Numbered from the stretch's first letter, positions 1 through 6,920 are shown. The stretch: DNA of 11,093 nt from Oscillospiraceae bacterium (GCA_902791885.1 CADAXO010000101.1:1-11093); one strand, 5' to 3'. A program made the numbers and translations. Notes: generated by a model not told the origin, from the sequence alone.

Positions 1-49
1 ACTCATAAAAGAAGATAATGATTGGGCACTTTATTGTGATCATAACACC

Positions 50-242
50 AACGTACCCTTTGCCTGATAATCAGAAAAGAGTACGTTAAAAAGGCTTATA
101 AAACGTACTAAATACGCAGATTTCTCCAAAGAGTACGTTAAAATGACTTTCTAACGTACCCTTTGCCGGAAATTTCGAAAAGAGTACGTTTTCAGGAGGC
201 TTTTAACGTACTAAATCTGCTTAAAACACAAAAGGGTACGTT
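50..242. repeat. Array of four palindromic units bounded by AACGTAC/GTACGTT boxes
   Basis: Eight 7-bp boxes alternate in orientation: AACGTAC at 50, 102, 153 and 205, GTACGTT at 81, 133, 184 and 236. They define four units of exactly 38 bp (50-87, 102-139, 153-190, 205-242) separated by 13-14 bp. Units 1 and 3 share AACGTACCCTTTGCC on the left and GAAAAGAGTACGTT on the right, so they can fold beyond the 7-bp arms, and each has a small inner palindrome (CTGATAATCAG; GAAATTTC). Units 2 and 4 share AACGTACTAAAT on the left. The pattern is therefore A-B-A-B with a 51-52 bp step. No reading frame crosses it convincingly. It resembles REP/BIME-type intergenic palindromes or a cluster of protein-binding sites; its function is unknown. 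Confidence 0.85.
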
Positions 243-284
243 GCAGCGTAGTTCAGCACCTGAAGCAGGCTTTCAAAGACAGCG

Positions 285-318
285 AAAAGGCCCCGCGAAT
301 CAACCGCGGGGCCTTTTT
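285..318 (-). terminator. Intrinsic terminator of the yccF-family gene
   Basis: A perfect 9-bp GC-rich stem, GGCCCCGCG (289-297) with CGCGGGGCC (305-313), encloses a 7-nt loop. It is flanked by AAAA on the left and TTTTT on the right, so it could work in both directions. It starts 20 bp past the stop codon of the minus-strand gene at 338-712, which it most likely ends. It also insulates that gene from the palindromic array beyond. Confidence 0.9.
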
Positions 319-337
319 ATATCTGAATAAACGGTTA

Positions 338-712
338 TCAGAATACGTGAGCTGTCTTGATCTCAGCGCCGAAGGGCAGGAATGTCAACGCAGCGATCTT
401 GAAGTACTGCTTACCCCACGGGATACCGATGATAGTGATGCAGAGCACAACTCCGAGAATAAGATTGACCAATGCTGACTCCCAGCCGATGAGCAATACC
501 CAAAGGATGTTGCCAATCGTTGAACCTACGCCGCCGTGATATGTAACTTCCTTACCGAAGGGCCATGCAATAAGACCTGCGATCTTGAAGCACTGCTTAC
601 CGAAGGGAATACCGATGATGGTGATGCAGAACAGGATTCCTGCAAGTACCATACCCAACCAACTGATCAATCCTCCGAAAATAAACCATAAGATGTTTAA
701 GATAATCCTCAT
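338..712 (-). CDS. YccF-family (DUF307) inner-membrane protein
   Basis: A 124-residue, strongly hydrophobic protein made of two similar halves. Each half has a membrane segment followed by a near-identical signature: CITIIGIPFGKQCFKIA in the first half and CITIIGIPWGKQYFKIA in the second, then PFGKEV or PFGAEI. This duplicated IGIPxGKQxFKIA pattern is the hallmark of the YccF family (Pfam PF03733). E. coli YccF is about 148 residues, so this is a compact member. The family is a membrane protein of unknown biochemical role. The internal repeat is visible in DNA too (about 400-455 against 577-630). The start at 712 is supported by an AGAGAGG Shine-Dalgarno (722-728 on the minus strand) 9 nt upstream. 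The gene is monocistronic, with its own terminator at 285-318, and is divergent from the lipoprotein gene. Confidence 0.9.
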   Translation of the reverse strand: MRIILNILWFIFGGLISWLGMVLAGILFCITIIGIPFGKQCFKIAGLIAWPFGKEVTYHGGVGSTIGNILWVLLIGWESALVNLILGVVLCITIIGIPWGKQYFKIAALTFLPFGAEIKTAHVF

Positions 713-921
713 TTCATTTTTCCTCTCTTTACTTAAGTTTTCCTCTCTAGGTTTTACGCACTAATTTCACTCCAATTCTAAAGTCAAAACAATAAACAAT
801 TCATGCCCGATTTGTTGATTATCTTTAATCACGATATGCAACATAATAGAAACGCATTATTAATGAATCCTATTAGTGGGATAATTATATTGGGATTATG
901 TGAAAGGAAATTATTGGACAT
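713..921. promoter_or_regulatory. Divergent intergenic region with promoters for both flanking genes
   Basis: This AT-rich 209-bp gap lies between two divergent genes, so it should hold a promoter for each. No canonical -35/-10 pair could be assigned confidently. The visible elements are an inverted repeat TGATTA-TCTT-TAATCA (816-831), a short palindrome CATTATTAATG (855-865), AT-rich -10-like stretches near 880-891 on the plus strand, and a twice-repeated pyrimidine tract TTTTCCTCTCT just upstream of the yccF-family gene, of which the nearer copy is that gene's Shine-Dalgarno. The small inverted repeat could be an operator, but this is speculative. Confidence 0.35.
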
Positions 922-3300
922 ATGAAGAAAATAACAAGAATAGCGGCTGCGGTATTAGCCTTTTCGATGGTGGTGCCGCTTATCGCAGGATGTAAGAAGA
1001 GAGCCAAAGAACCGGTGTCTACCGACGACCCCTGGTATAACCTGACCTCAGTCCAGATCGCTTCCGAAGTGGACCGTACCCAATACGAATATGTAGGCAT
1101 AGATTATGTCGGCATGACCGAAGATACCTTCGTGTTCAAGATATCGGGTTCGCTGAAAGCAGATGAAAGCAGCGGCACAGAAGTAACTCCTGTCGAAGAG
1201 CTGAGGATTTACGACATGTCCGGAAATCTTACAAACACTATTCCGTACCGGAGCCTTCTGAATAATCTCCCGGACTGCGACGGAGGCTATTTCGCTAACG
1301 TGCAGCTGGTAGACGACACCGTCGTAGTCAACATTACGGGCTATAAAAATGATGCCTCGGGCAACAAGTACTTCGTCGCCTCCATCGACATTAATACTTC
1401 AACAATCGGAACTCCGGAAGAGCTCCCTGAATCCCAGGAAGAGTATGTCGCGAGGCTCCGCGCACAAAGAGGAAACCGCGAGAACCCTTTAAAAGTCGGT
1501 TCATACAGGATAGAGAAGTTCTTTTTCTCCAATGGCGACACCAGTTCTTATGTACTCGTAGCAGTCGATGATCACAATGCAGCTACCGAATTCGACCTGA
1601 GAGTTCTTTTCCCTCAGGACAATATCTATAACGTAACAGCCGCATTCGATATCGGAAGCGACCGTATCCTTCTGGTAGCAAACTTAAGTGAAGGAAGAGG
1701 ATTCTATATCCTGAACACTGCTAACATGACGCTTACCAAGGATACATCGGATACGAGCTGGCTGGTCTCGGGTCTCGAGCAGACGGTAGACGTTCCCGAT
1801 GCAGGCACATTCGTAACGAACAGCGACGGTCTGTACAGGATAAATTACGATGCCCATACACTTGAACCCGCATTCCTGTATTCGTACTCGAATATCAACA
1901 TCTATGAAGTAAAATCTTTCAGGCCCTGTCAGATAACGGACACACGTGCCGTTTTCGCAGGCGAGCAGTACAGCCCTATCGTAGGTACCTACGCGCCCGT
2001 CATGATGTATGTCTTCGACAAGGCTGCCACCAATCCCAACGCAGGAAAAACATATCTCGACGTTGCTTCAGCCACATCTTATACATATGCACTCTGCGAT
2101 GCTGTATGCACCTTTAACGAGACTAATTCGAGTTACTTCATAAGGTTTAACACATCCTATAATATAGATACCGCAAACAGGGTAAGCAGCACGATCACGA
2201 ACCCTAATCAGCAGAACGCCGGAAGCCCCGAAGACAGACTCGGCAACCAGCTCGCCATAGATATAATGTCCGGAACAGGTCCTGATATTATCGTCAACGG
2301 TACAATGTTCGGAATGCTGAACACCGATGATTATCTGATCGATCTGTCAGATTATGTAGCAAACAACTTCAGTTCAGCCGATTACTTTACCAACATCTTC
2401 GACGCAGCCAAAAACGGAGAAGAACTGTATCAGGTCCCTCTGTCGATTAACATAAAGGGAATCATAACCAATAAGATCCACGTCGGCGATAACCAGATTG
2501 GATTTACTTACGATCAGTATCAGCAATTCGTCATGGGTCCCTGCAACGGCTCCGGCCCCATGACCGGCGGCAGGATCGACTTCTTTGTTGAATCCCTGAA
2601 CTGCATGAATAACCTTATCTATTCAGACGGACATGCTTATTATGATTCTGAAGCCTTCAGGTCTCTGGCCGAATATACCGTCGAGAACATCAACGAGAAC
2701 CTGATCGGTGATAAGGAAGATACCGAACAACTGTACGATAAGAATAACAGCGAGCTGTTTACGGTAACGAACATCTCGCAGTATTTCGACTCGGTAAGAG
2801 TCGATAACAATACCTTCCTCGGATTGCCCACTTACGACGGCAGAGGTCCCATAATGGTCAGTGCCGATTCTGTCGCGATATCTGCACAGACTCAAGCACC
2901 GGATGCATGCAAGGAATTCCTTAATATCCTCCTGGGACAGCAGGCTCAGGAATGGTTCGGCGTATCCACCGGTGTCCCGATCAACAGAGCTGCTTTCGAA
3001 GCGGTTGGCAACAAATTCATACACGCGCACAATGACAAAGTCCTTGATATGAAGAGACAGCACATGTCACCTTCAGATATGAGAAACTACGGTGTGAATC
3101 CCGAAGCTTTGAATTCGGAATCGATCACGGAATTCGCGGATCTGGTCAGCGGATTGAACGTCTGGTACGTGGATGACCGTACGATCAACGCGATCATCAG
3201 AGAAGAGATGCCGGCATACTTCGAAGGCCAGAAGCCCTTGGATCAGGTAATCAGCGTTCTGAGCAACCGAGTCCAGACCATGCTGAACGAGCGCGGATAA
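922..3300 (+). CDS. Lipoprotein with propeller-like N-terminal half and extracellular solute-binding C-terminal domain
   Basis: A 792-residue exported lipoprotein. Residues 1-23 form a signal peptide (MKK start, hydrophobic core, LIAG) and C24 is the lipobox cysteine, so it should be anchored to the outer face of the membrane. Residues about 45-370 are rich in beta-strand repeats (for example VELRIYDMSGNLT and YFVASIDINTSTI) and look like a propeller-type domain. From about 390 onward it resembles a family-1 ABC substrate-binding protein: the MSGTGPDIIVNG stretch near 450 and the C-terminal EFLNILLGQQAQEWFG ... GVPINRAAF near 660-690 are typical of sugar-binding SBPs. That is about twice the usual SBP length of roughly 420-450 residues. 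No permease or ATPase genes lie beside it, so the ligand and partner are unknown. The start has only a weak Shine-Dalgarno (AAAGGA, 13 nt upstream). The SBP assignment is moderately sure; the N-terminal fold is inferred. Confidence 0.85.
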   Translation: MKKITRIAAAVLAFSMVVPLIAGCKKRAKEPVSTDDPWYNLTSVQIASEVDRTQYEYVGIDYVGMTEDTFVFKISGSLKADESSGTEVTPVEELRIYDMSGNLTNTIPYRSLLNNLPDCDGGYFANVQLVDDTVVVNITGYKNDASGNKYFVASIDINTSTIGTPEELPESQEEYVARLRAQRGNRENPLKVGSYRIEKFFFSNGDTSSYVLVAVDDHNAATEFDLRVLFPQDNIYNVTAAFDIGSDRILLVANLSEGRGFYILNTANMTLTKDTSDTSWLVSGLEQTVDVPDAGTFVTNSDGLYRINYDAHTLEPAFLYSYSNINIYEVKSFRPCQITDTRAVFAGEQYSPIVGTYAPVMMYVFDKAATNPNAGKTYLDVASATSYTYALCDAVCTFNETNSSYFIRFNTSYNIDTANRVSSTITNPNQQNAGSPEDRLGNQLAIDIMSGTGPDIIVNGTMFGMLNTDDYLIDLSDYVANNFSSADYFTNIFDAAKNGEELYQVPLSINIKGIITNKIHVGDNQIGFTYDQYQQFVMGPCNGSGPMTGGRIDFFVESLNCMNNLIYSDGHAYYDSEAFRSLAEYTVENINENLIGDKEDTEQLYDKNNSELFTVTNISQYFDSVRVDNNTFLGLPTYDGRGPIMVSADSVAISAQTQAPDACKEFLNILLGQQAQEWFGVSTGVPINRAAFEAVGNKFIHAHNDKVLDMKRQHMSPSDMRNYGVNPEALNSESITEFADLVSGLNVWYVDDRTINAIIREEMPAYFEGQKPLDQVISVLSNRVQTMLNERG

Positions 3301-3320
3301 TCAGTAATCAATACGACCGA

Positions 3321-4736
3321 TCAACCGAGGACGCCCTTCTTCGAATTCTTAACGACGGGGGGCTCCTCCGGATCAATATCGTCCAGATGCTTGCCCTTGT
3401 ACTTCTTTGTCTCCTTTGCGATCAGACCGGAAAGAAGCAGAACGGCTACTACGTTAGGTATGGCCATTAATCCGTTCAGTATATCGGCCAGATTCCAGAT
3501 GACATCAAGTGCTGCAACAGAGCCTAAGAAGATGCCTATTACCCACATGATCTTGTAAATGAGAATTACCTTTTCGCCGAAGAGGTAAACGGCACAGCGC
3601 TCGCCGTAGTAGTACCAGCCCAGCATAGTGGTAAACGTGAAGCAGATAAGGCCTATAACGAGAATAGGCGTGCCGACGACCGGGATCGTGGCGAAGGCAA
3701 GTGACGAAAGCATGGACCCGTCTTCCGACACGTCTATCGAAGGGTGCTTGATGATGCAGGAAACCAGTACGAGGCCCGTCATGAGGCACACGACAACCGT
3801 GTCCCAGAAAGTTCCCGTCATCGAGACCAGAGCCTGCCTTTTGGCATTTCGGGTCTGCGCTGCAGATGCTATAAGAGGCGCGGACCCCATTCCGGATTCA
3901 TTCGAGAAAAGACCGCGGGCCAATCCGTACCTGCATGTAGCCGCCAAAGCGGTTCCGGCAATTCCTCCGCCGACCGAGGTCGGGTTAGTCGCATCGAAAA
4001 GAATAATCTTTATAGTTTCACTCATAACATCGGCATTCATTATGAGGATCGTAATGCAGCCCAGGACGTAAAACGCCGCCATAAACGGAACGAGCGCCTC
4101 GGATACCTTTGTGATGGACTTAACGCCGCCTATGATTACAAAGCCTACAAGAACGCTCAAGATCACGCCGCCAATGTAAGGAATATATTTACTGACGGCG
4201 GAATCGCCGCCTATGTGCTCCTGCACGATAGCAACAACTGCGTTGGCAGGAACAGTACACCCTATACCGAAGCCGCATGCCGCAGCGAAGATCGTGAACA
4301 GAATGCCGAGCCACTTAAGCTTAAGGCCTCTGTCGAGAGCATACATCGCACCACCTAACATCGTTCCGTCTTCACTTTTTACACGGTATTTAACCGCGAT
4401 CAAAGTCTCGGCATACTTTGTGGCCATTCCTAAGATACCGGTAAGCCACATCCAAAGGACAGCGCCGGGACCACCCAGTATAATGGCTGTTCCGACTCCT
4501 ATTATGTTTCCTGTTCCGATCGTAGATGAAAGCGCTGTAGTGAGGGCGCCGAACTGGCTGACATCACCCTCGGCTCCCGGGTCTTTGGTGACAGAGAGCT
4601 TTATAGCCTTGAACAGATCCTTCTGTACGAAGCCCGTCCTTATTGTCATGAATATATGAGTGCCGAATAAAAGAGCGATCAGCGGCACACCCCATAACCA
4701 ATTGTCAATTGTCTGTATTATCGACGCAAAACCCAT
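3321..4736 (-). CDS. AGCS-family sodium:alanine/glycine symporter
   Basis: A 471-residue polytopic membrane protein of the alanine-or-glycine:cation symporter family (AGCS, PF01235), which imports small neutral amino acids with Na+. Family signatures are clear: FGALTTALSSTIGTGNIIGV at about 62-81, GGPGAVLWMWLTGILGMATKYAE at about 88-110, then SNESGMGSAPLIASAAQT in mid-protein. The length fits the family (about 440-540). The charged C-terminal tail (KETKKYKGKHLDDIDPEEPP...) should be cytoplasmic. The start at 4736 has a strong AGGGGGT Shine-Dalgarno (4742-4748) 5 nt upstream. It lies 26 bp behind the zinc-ribbon gene on the same strand, so the two are probably co-transcribed. Its 3' end converges on the lipoprotein gene with a 20-bp gap in which I see no terminator hairpin. 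The exact substrate (alanine, glycine or serine) cannot be told. Confidence 0.95.
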   Translation of the reverse strand: MGFASIIQTIDNWLWGVPLIALLFGTHIFMTIRTGFVQKDLFKAIKLSVTKDPGAEGDVSQFGALTTALSSTIGTGNIIGVGTAIILGGPGAVLWMWLTGILGMATKYAETLIAVKYRVKSEDGTMLGGAMYALDRGLKLKWLGILFTIFAAACGFGIGCTVPANAVVAIVQEHIGGDSAVSKYIPYIGGVILSVLVGFVIIGGVKSITKVSEALVPFMAAFYVLGCITILIMNADVMSETIKIILFDATNPTSVGGGIAGTALAATCRYGLARGLFSNESGMGSAPLIASAAQTRNAKRQALVSMTGTFWDTVVVCLMTGLVLVSCIIKHPSIDVSEDGSMLSSLAFATIPVVGTPILVIGLICFTFTTMLGWYYYGERCAVYLFGEKVILIYKIMWVIGIFLGSVAALDVIWNLADILNGLMAIPNVVAVLLLSGLIAKETKKYKGKHLDDIDPEEPPVVKNSKKGVLG

Positions 4737-4762
4737 AAGTAACCCCCTGTCGTCACTTACAA

Positions 4763-6157
4763 TTATAATACACGGCTTTCCCCGGGCTCTCCACGGTCTT
4801 CGTTGACTCCACGGGCGCCTGAAAGCGGAAATTCCTTGATATCAATGTCTGTCTTGCGGGTCGCATCAAAGTAGATCTCGAGATCCGGTTCTTTGTCATA
4901 GTCATTGATCTCAGATGCGGACTTGCCCACGGCGAAGAACAGGATTATGGCAAGGATCTCGCATATACAAAGTAAGACCACTGCTATTGTTTTTATAATG
5001 TTTACCCCGGCCGAAAAATTCAATGTCAGGAACCCTAATGCGACAGCCAAAACCACTATCGCCAATAGATTGAAGAATGTAATCCTTCCGTCGTTCAGCT
5101 TAAAGATCAGCCTGTCGTAAAGATCGGCTTCATCAGATGTAGGCACCTGTCCGCACGCTTCCCCGGTCTGACCGTTCACGGCAAACTGATACTGTCTTCC
5201 TCCGAATTCAACCGTCATAAACCACACCGGAAGCAGGCAGTACTTAATGCTGATCTCGTTTAAGTAAGTAAAGTCCTTCTCGTGGCTTGCCTCGTATGAA
5301 GGGTATTTCCCAGAGATGAACTTATTGGCGTAGAGCGAGTACTTCTCCATCCTCCTCATGATCCTGTCCGTCATCTGGGTCGGAACCTGATCATACTTAT
5401 CGGCGTAAAAGCCCTGAAGATGCTTGTTCTCGAACTTGACCATCTCGCTGTAATCATACGGCTCGACGGCCTCCATAAGCTTATTGGCGATGCTTAACGA
5501 AGCATCAAAAGGAACGCCCTTAACGTAATACTTGATCTTCGCATTGATCTCACTCAAGAACCTGCCCGAATTGCCGCTTCCCGACAGCTCGGAATTAACA
5601 CAGCAGTCCAATAACCAGAACGGCACATAAAGCGCAGTCATACGCGCGAGTTTACTTTTGGTCCGGAAACCTCTCGGCGTATAATTCCTGCTTGCGATCC
5701 AGTCCTTCATGATGCTCTGCGCGCGTTCCTTATCGATCTTGAACGGAACTATGTAATCAGGCTTAAACTCACGGCTCATCCTCTGCGTAATGAGAGCCGG
5801 CGAGCCGCAGAAAGGACACATGGTAGACATGGTGTTCTCATCGGCTACAAGCACCGCTCCGCAGCTATTGCAGACGATCTCATGACGTTTCTTATCGCTG
5901 TCAGAGACATCCTCGTCGCTCGAATAATCGAGCTCCTTTTCGATGCCCAAGGAACCTCTTGGCTCAAGAGTATCCGTAGCAAAAACTCCGCCGCAGTTAC
6001 GGCACATCATCGCATTAAGCGAGGGCTCGAAAAATATATTGGAAGCGCACGACGGACACTTTACGGAATCAGCATTAAGCAATCCCTCCCCTTCGTCGGG
6101 CTGAGATGTTCCGATGTTCGGATCCTGATCAATCGAATATCTGTTCCAAAGAGACAT
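4763..6157 (-). CDS. Membrane protein with two N-terminal zinc ribbons
   Basis: A 464-residue protein with two CxxC...CxxC zinc-binding modules: C34/C37/C52/C55 (CPSC...CRNC) and C96/C99/C114/C117 (CNSC...CPFC), joined by an acidic linker (DYSSDEDVSDSDKKR). A conserved-looking middle region follows, beginning FKPDYIVPFKIDKE and including ALYVPFWLLDC. Two adjacent hydrophobic segments sit at about 356-377 and 384-408, with a soluble tail. Proteins of this layout are common in Clostridia and are usually labelled 'TFIIB-type zinc ribbon-containing protein'; their function is not known and they are not transcription factors by any evidence here. The start at 6157 has a GAGGA Shine-Dalgarno (6167-6171) 9 nt upstream. 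The AGCS symporter gene follows 26 bp later, suggesting a two-gene operon. Confidence 0.8.
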   Translation of the reverse strand: MSLWNRYSIDQDPNIGTSQPDEGEGLLNADSVKCPSCASNIFFEPSLNAMMCRNCGGVFATDTLEPRGSLGIEKELDYSSDEDVSDSDKKRHEIVCNSCGAVLVADENTMSTMCPFCGSPALITQRMSREFKPDYIVPFKIDKERAQSIMKDWIASRNYTPRGFRTKSKLARMTALYVPFWLLDCCVNSELSGSGNSGRFLSEINAKIKYYVKGVPFDASLSIANKLMEAVEPYDYSEMVKFENKHLQGFYADKYDQVPTQMTDRIMRRMEKYSLYANKFISGKYPSYEASHEKDFTYLNEISIKYCLLPVWFMTVEFGGRQYQFAVNGQTGEACGQVPTSDEADLYDRLIFKLNDGRITFFNLLAIVVLAVALGFLTLNFSAGVNIIKTIAVVLLCICEILAIILFFAVGKSASEINDYDKEPDLEIYFDATRKTDIDIKEFPLSGARGVNEDRGEPGESRVL

Positions 6158-6262
6158 CTGCGTTTTTCCTCAATAGAATTGTATGCATTTACAGGCGCTT
6201 ATGGATGATTAAAATGTAAACTTTTGCAGATAATATGCATTACATACAAAACTATCTTAGTA
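6158..6262. promoter_or_regulatory. Leader region of the zinc-ribbon/symporter operon
   Basis: This short AT-rich stretch upstream of the minus-strand zinc-ribbon gene probably holds its promoter, but I could not assign a convincing -35/-10 pair. It carries a spaced inverted repeat, TTGTATG (6179-6185) with CATACAA (6243-6249), and an ATGCAT palindrome next to each arm (6183-6188 and 6235-6240). These could be operator half-sites. Read-through from the pseudogene on the same strand is also possible. Confidence 0.25.
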
Positions 6263-6556
6263 TCAGAATCGGATGAGTGTTATGCTTTGTTTTGTAGCCA
6301 GATCTCCTTTTAAAACGCTCATCAACATATATACACCCTGTTCAGTAAATGCATATGGAAGATATGATCTACCACCTTTAACACCTGCTGTTTGCATCGA
6401 GGTCAAAATTAATGACCTCGATAATACTTCAGCTTCTTCCCGGGTAATCTAAAATCTGAAGTCATCAGGAAACTTGTCAATTTCATAGAAAAGCAAAGGG
6501 GCATATTCGCCGTGAAAGTCTTTAACATACCACTTAATGTATTCGTATTTGTCCAC
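6263..6556 (-). pseudogene. Chimeric remnant: DUF6881-like N-terminus joined to an ORF6N-domain fragment, with internal amber stop
   Basis: Read on the minus strand from a GTG at 6556, with a GGGAGGA Shine-Dalgarno (6566-6572) 9 nt upstream, the frame gives VDKYEYIKWYVKDF... and LLFYEID, which resembles the start of small DUF6881-type proteins (YIKVxWxHxF...YSEID). It then runs into FPDDFRF, a TAG stop (6449-6451), and in the same frame [13 protein letters not shown]...[20 protein letters not shown]...[16 protein letters not shown] before a TGA (6263-6265). The second part is a typical ORF6N domain (FPxDFxFQLTxEE...GGxRYLPYxFTEQGxxML), found in phage and mobile-element proteins. The TAG sits where relatives carry Gln, consistent with a CAG-to-TAG change. 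ORF6N lacks both its start and its end. It is most likely a decayed fusion of two gene fragments. The ORF6N call is strong; the DUF6881 call is tentative. Confidence 0.75.
6396..6422. repeat. Perfect 10-bp inverted repeat inside the pseudogene
   Basis: ATCGAGGTCA (6396-6405) and TGACCTCGAT (6413-6422) are exact reverse complements around a 7-nt loop. They fall within the ORF6N fragment, in the codons for the SRSLILTS stretch. This may be chance, since the residues are family-typical, or a protein-binding site. Confidence 0.6.
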
Positions 6557-6599
6557 TTTGAATCTTCCTCCCTCGAAAAGTATAACCGCACTGCACGTT

Positions 6600-6615
6600 A
6601 AGGAGGGATTCAACC
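6600..6615 (-). repeat. Degenerate copy of the tRNA-Ser T-arm (possible attachment-site remnant)
   Basis: On the minus strand this reads GGTTGAATCCCTCCTT. The tRNA-Ser gene has GGTTCGAATCCCTCCTT in its T-arm and acceptor start, so 16 of 17 bases are shared with one deleted base, in the same orientation and about 173 bp away. Duplication of a tRNA 3' part is what site-specific integration into a tRNA gene leaves behind. With the phage-type ORF6N remnant next door, an eroded att site is plausible, but the repeat is short. Confidence 0.45.
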
Positions 6616-6618
6616 GGC

Positions 6619-6714
6619 AGTGAGGAAAGCAACTACCTATTTGCCTCAAAAATGACTACTTCAGGCAGTTACCTTTGGGTAGTCATTCTATGTAGTCATT
6701 TTGCGTTCCTCGCT
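6619..6714. repeat. Nested inverted-repeat element
   Basis: Outer arms AGTGAGGAAAGCAA (6619-6632) and TTGCGTTCCTCGCT (6701-6714) pair over 14 positions with one mismatch and one G-U. Inside, AAAATGACTAC (6649-6659) is perfectly complementary to GTAGTCATTTT (6692-6702), and 9 bp of it is also complementary to a second copy, GTAGTCATT (6679-6687), so alternative stems can form. On the minus strand the 6651-6687 hairpin is followed by a T-run and could act as a weak backup terminator. There is no coding potential. It could be a small MITE-like remnant, a structured RNA, or part of the eroded integration site. No target duplication was seen. Confidence 0.55.
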
Positions 6715-6729
6715 ACTTCATCATAAAAC

Positions 6730-6761
6730 AAAAGAAGCACCACGAATGTGATGCTTCTTTT
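6730..6761 (-). terminator. Intrinsic terminator of the tRNA-Ser gene
   Basis: AAAAGAAGCACCAC (6730-6743) pairs with GTGATGCTTCTTTT (6748-6761) over 14 bp with a single G-U/A-C type position and a 4-nt loop. On the minus strand the stem ends in CTTCTTTTG followed by more T. It starts 3 bp after the CCA end of the tRNA, so it is the natural terminator of that transcript. Confidence 0.85.
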
Positions 6762-6764
6762 ATT

Positions 6765-6855
6765 TGGCGGAGAAGGAGGGATTCGAACCCTCGCGCCAGT
6801 TGCCCAGCCTAAAGCTTTAGCAAAGCCTCCCCTTCGGCCTCTTGGGTACTTCTCC
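6765..6855 (-). tRNA. tRNA-Ser (anticodon GCU)
   Basis: On the minus strand the acceptor stem is GGAGAAG (5' end at 6855) with CTTCTCC, followed by discriminator G and an encoded CCA (6765-6767). The T-arm is GAGGG-TTCGAAT-CCCTC. The anticodon stem AGGCT/AGCTT encloses the loop TTGCTAA, giving anticodon GCU, which reads AGC/AGU serine codons. A long variable arm (GCTGG-GCAA-CTGGC, with G-U pairs) makes it a class II tRNA, as serine tRNAs are; discriminator G also fits serine. The length is 91 nt with CCA. It has its own promoter upstream and a terminator directly downstream, so it is a single-gene unit. Confidence 0.95.
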
Positions 6856-6892
6856 TCACCGAATGACGCTGTTATTCAGCCGTCGATTTCTG

Positions 6893-6920
6893 ATTATACC
6901 ACAATTTGTGAAACATTGAA
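6893..6920 (-). promoter_or_regulatory. Promoter of tRNA-Ser
   Basis: On the minus strand a perfect TATAAT (6893-6898) is preceded by TGG, an extended -10 (TGnTATAAT). The -35 at about 6915-6920 (TTCAAT, 16-bp spacer) is weak. The -10 lies 37 bp upstream of the mature tRNA 5' end, leaving a leader of about 30 nt. A small palindrome, CACAATTTGTG (6900-6910), sits in the spacer. Confidence 0.6.

Noticed and set aside
50..242. Possible short CRISPR array (about 28-bp repeats, about 24-bp spacers)
   Set aside because: Only the 7-bp ends of each would-be repeat are conserved, the interiors differ, the spacers of alternate units share sequence, and no cas gene is in view.
815..847. TTGATT ... CATAAT as promoter of the lipoprotein gene
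   Set aside because: The spacing is 21 bp, too long for a vegetative promoter, and both boxes are weak.
3744..4358. 204-codon open frame on the plus strand
   Set aside because: It lies wholly opposite the well-supported AGCS symporter gene and has no family features or ribosome-binding site; it is a shadow frame.
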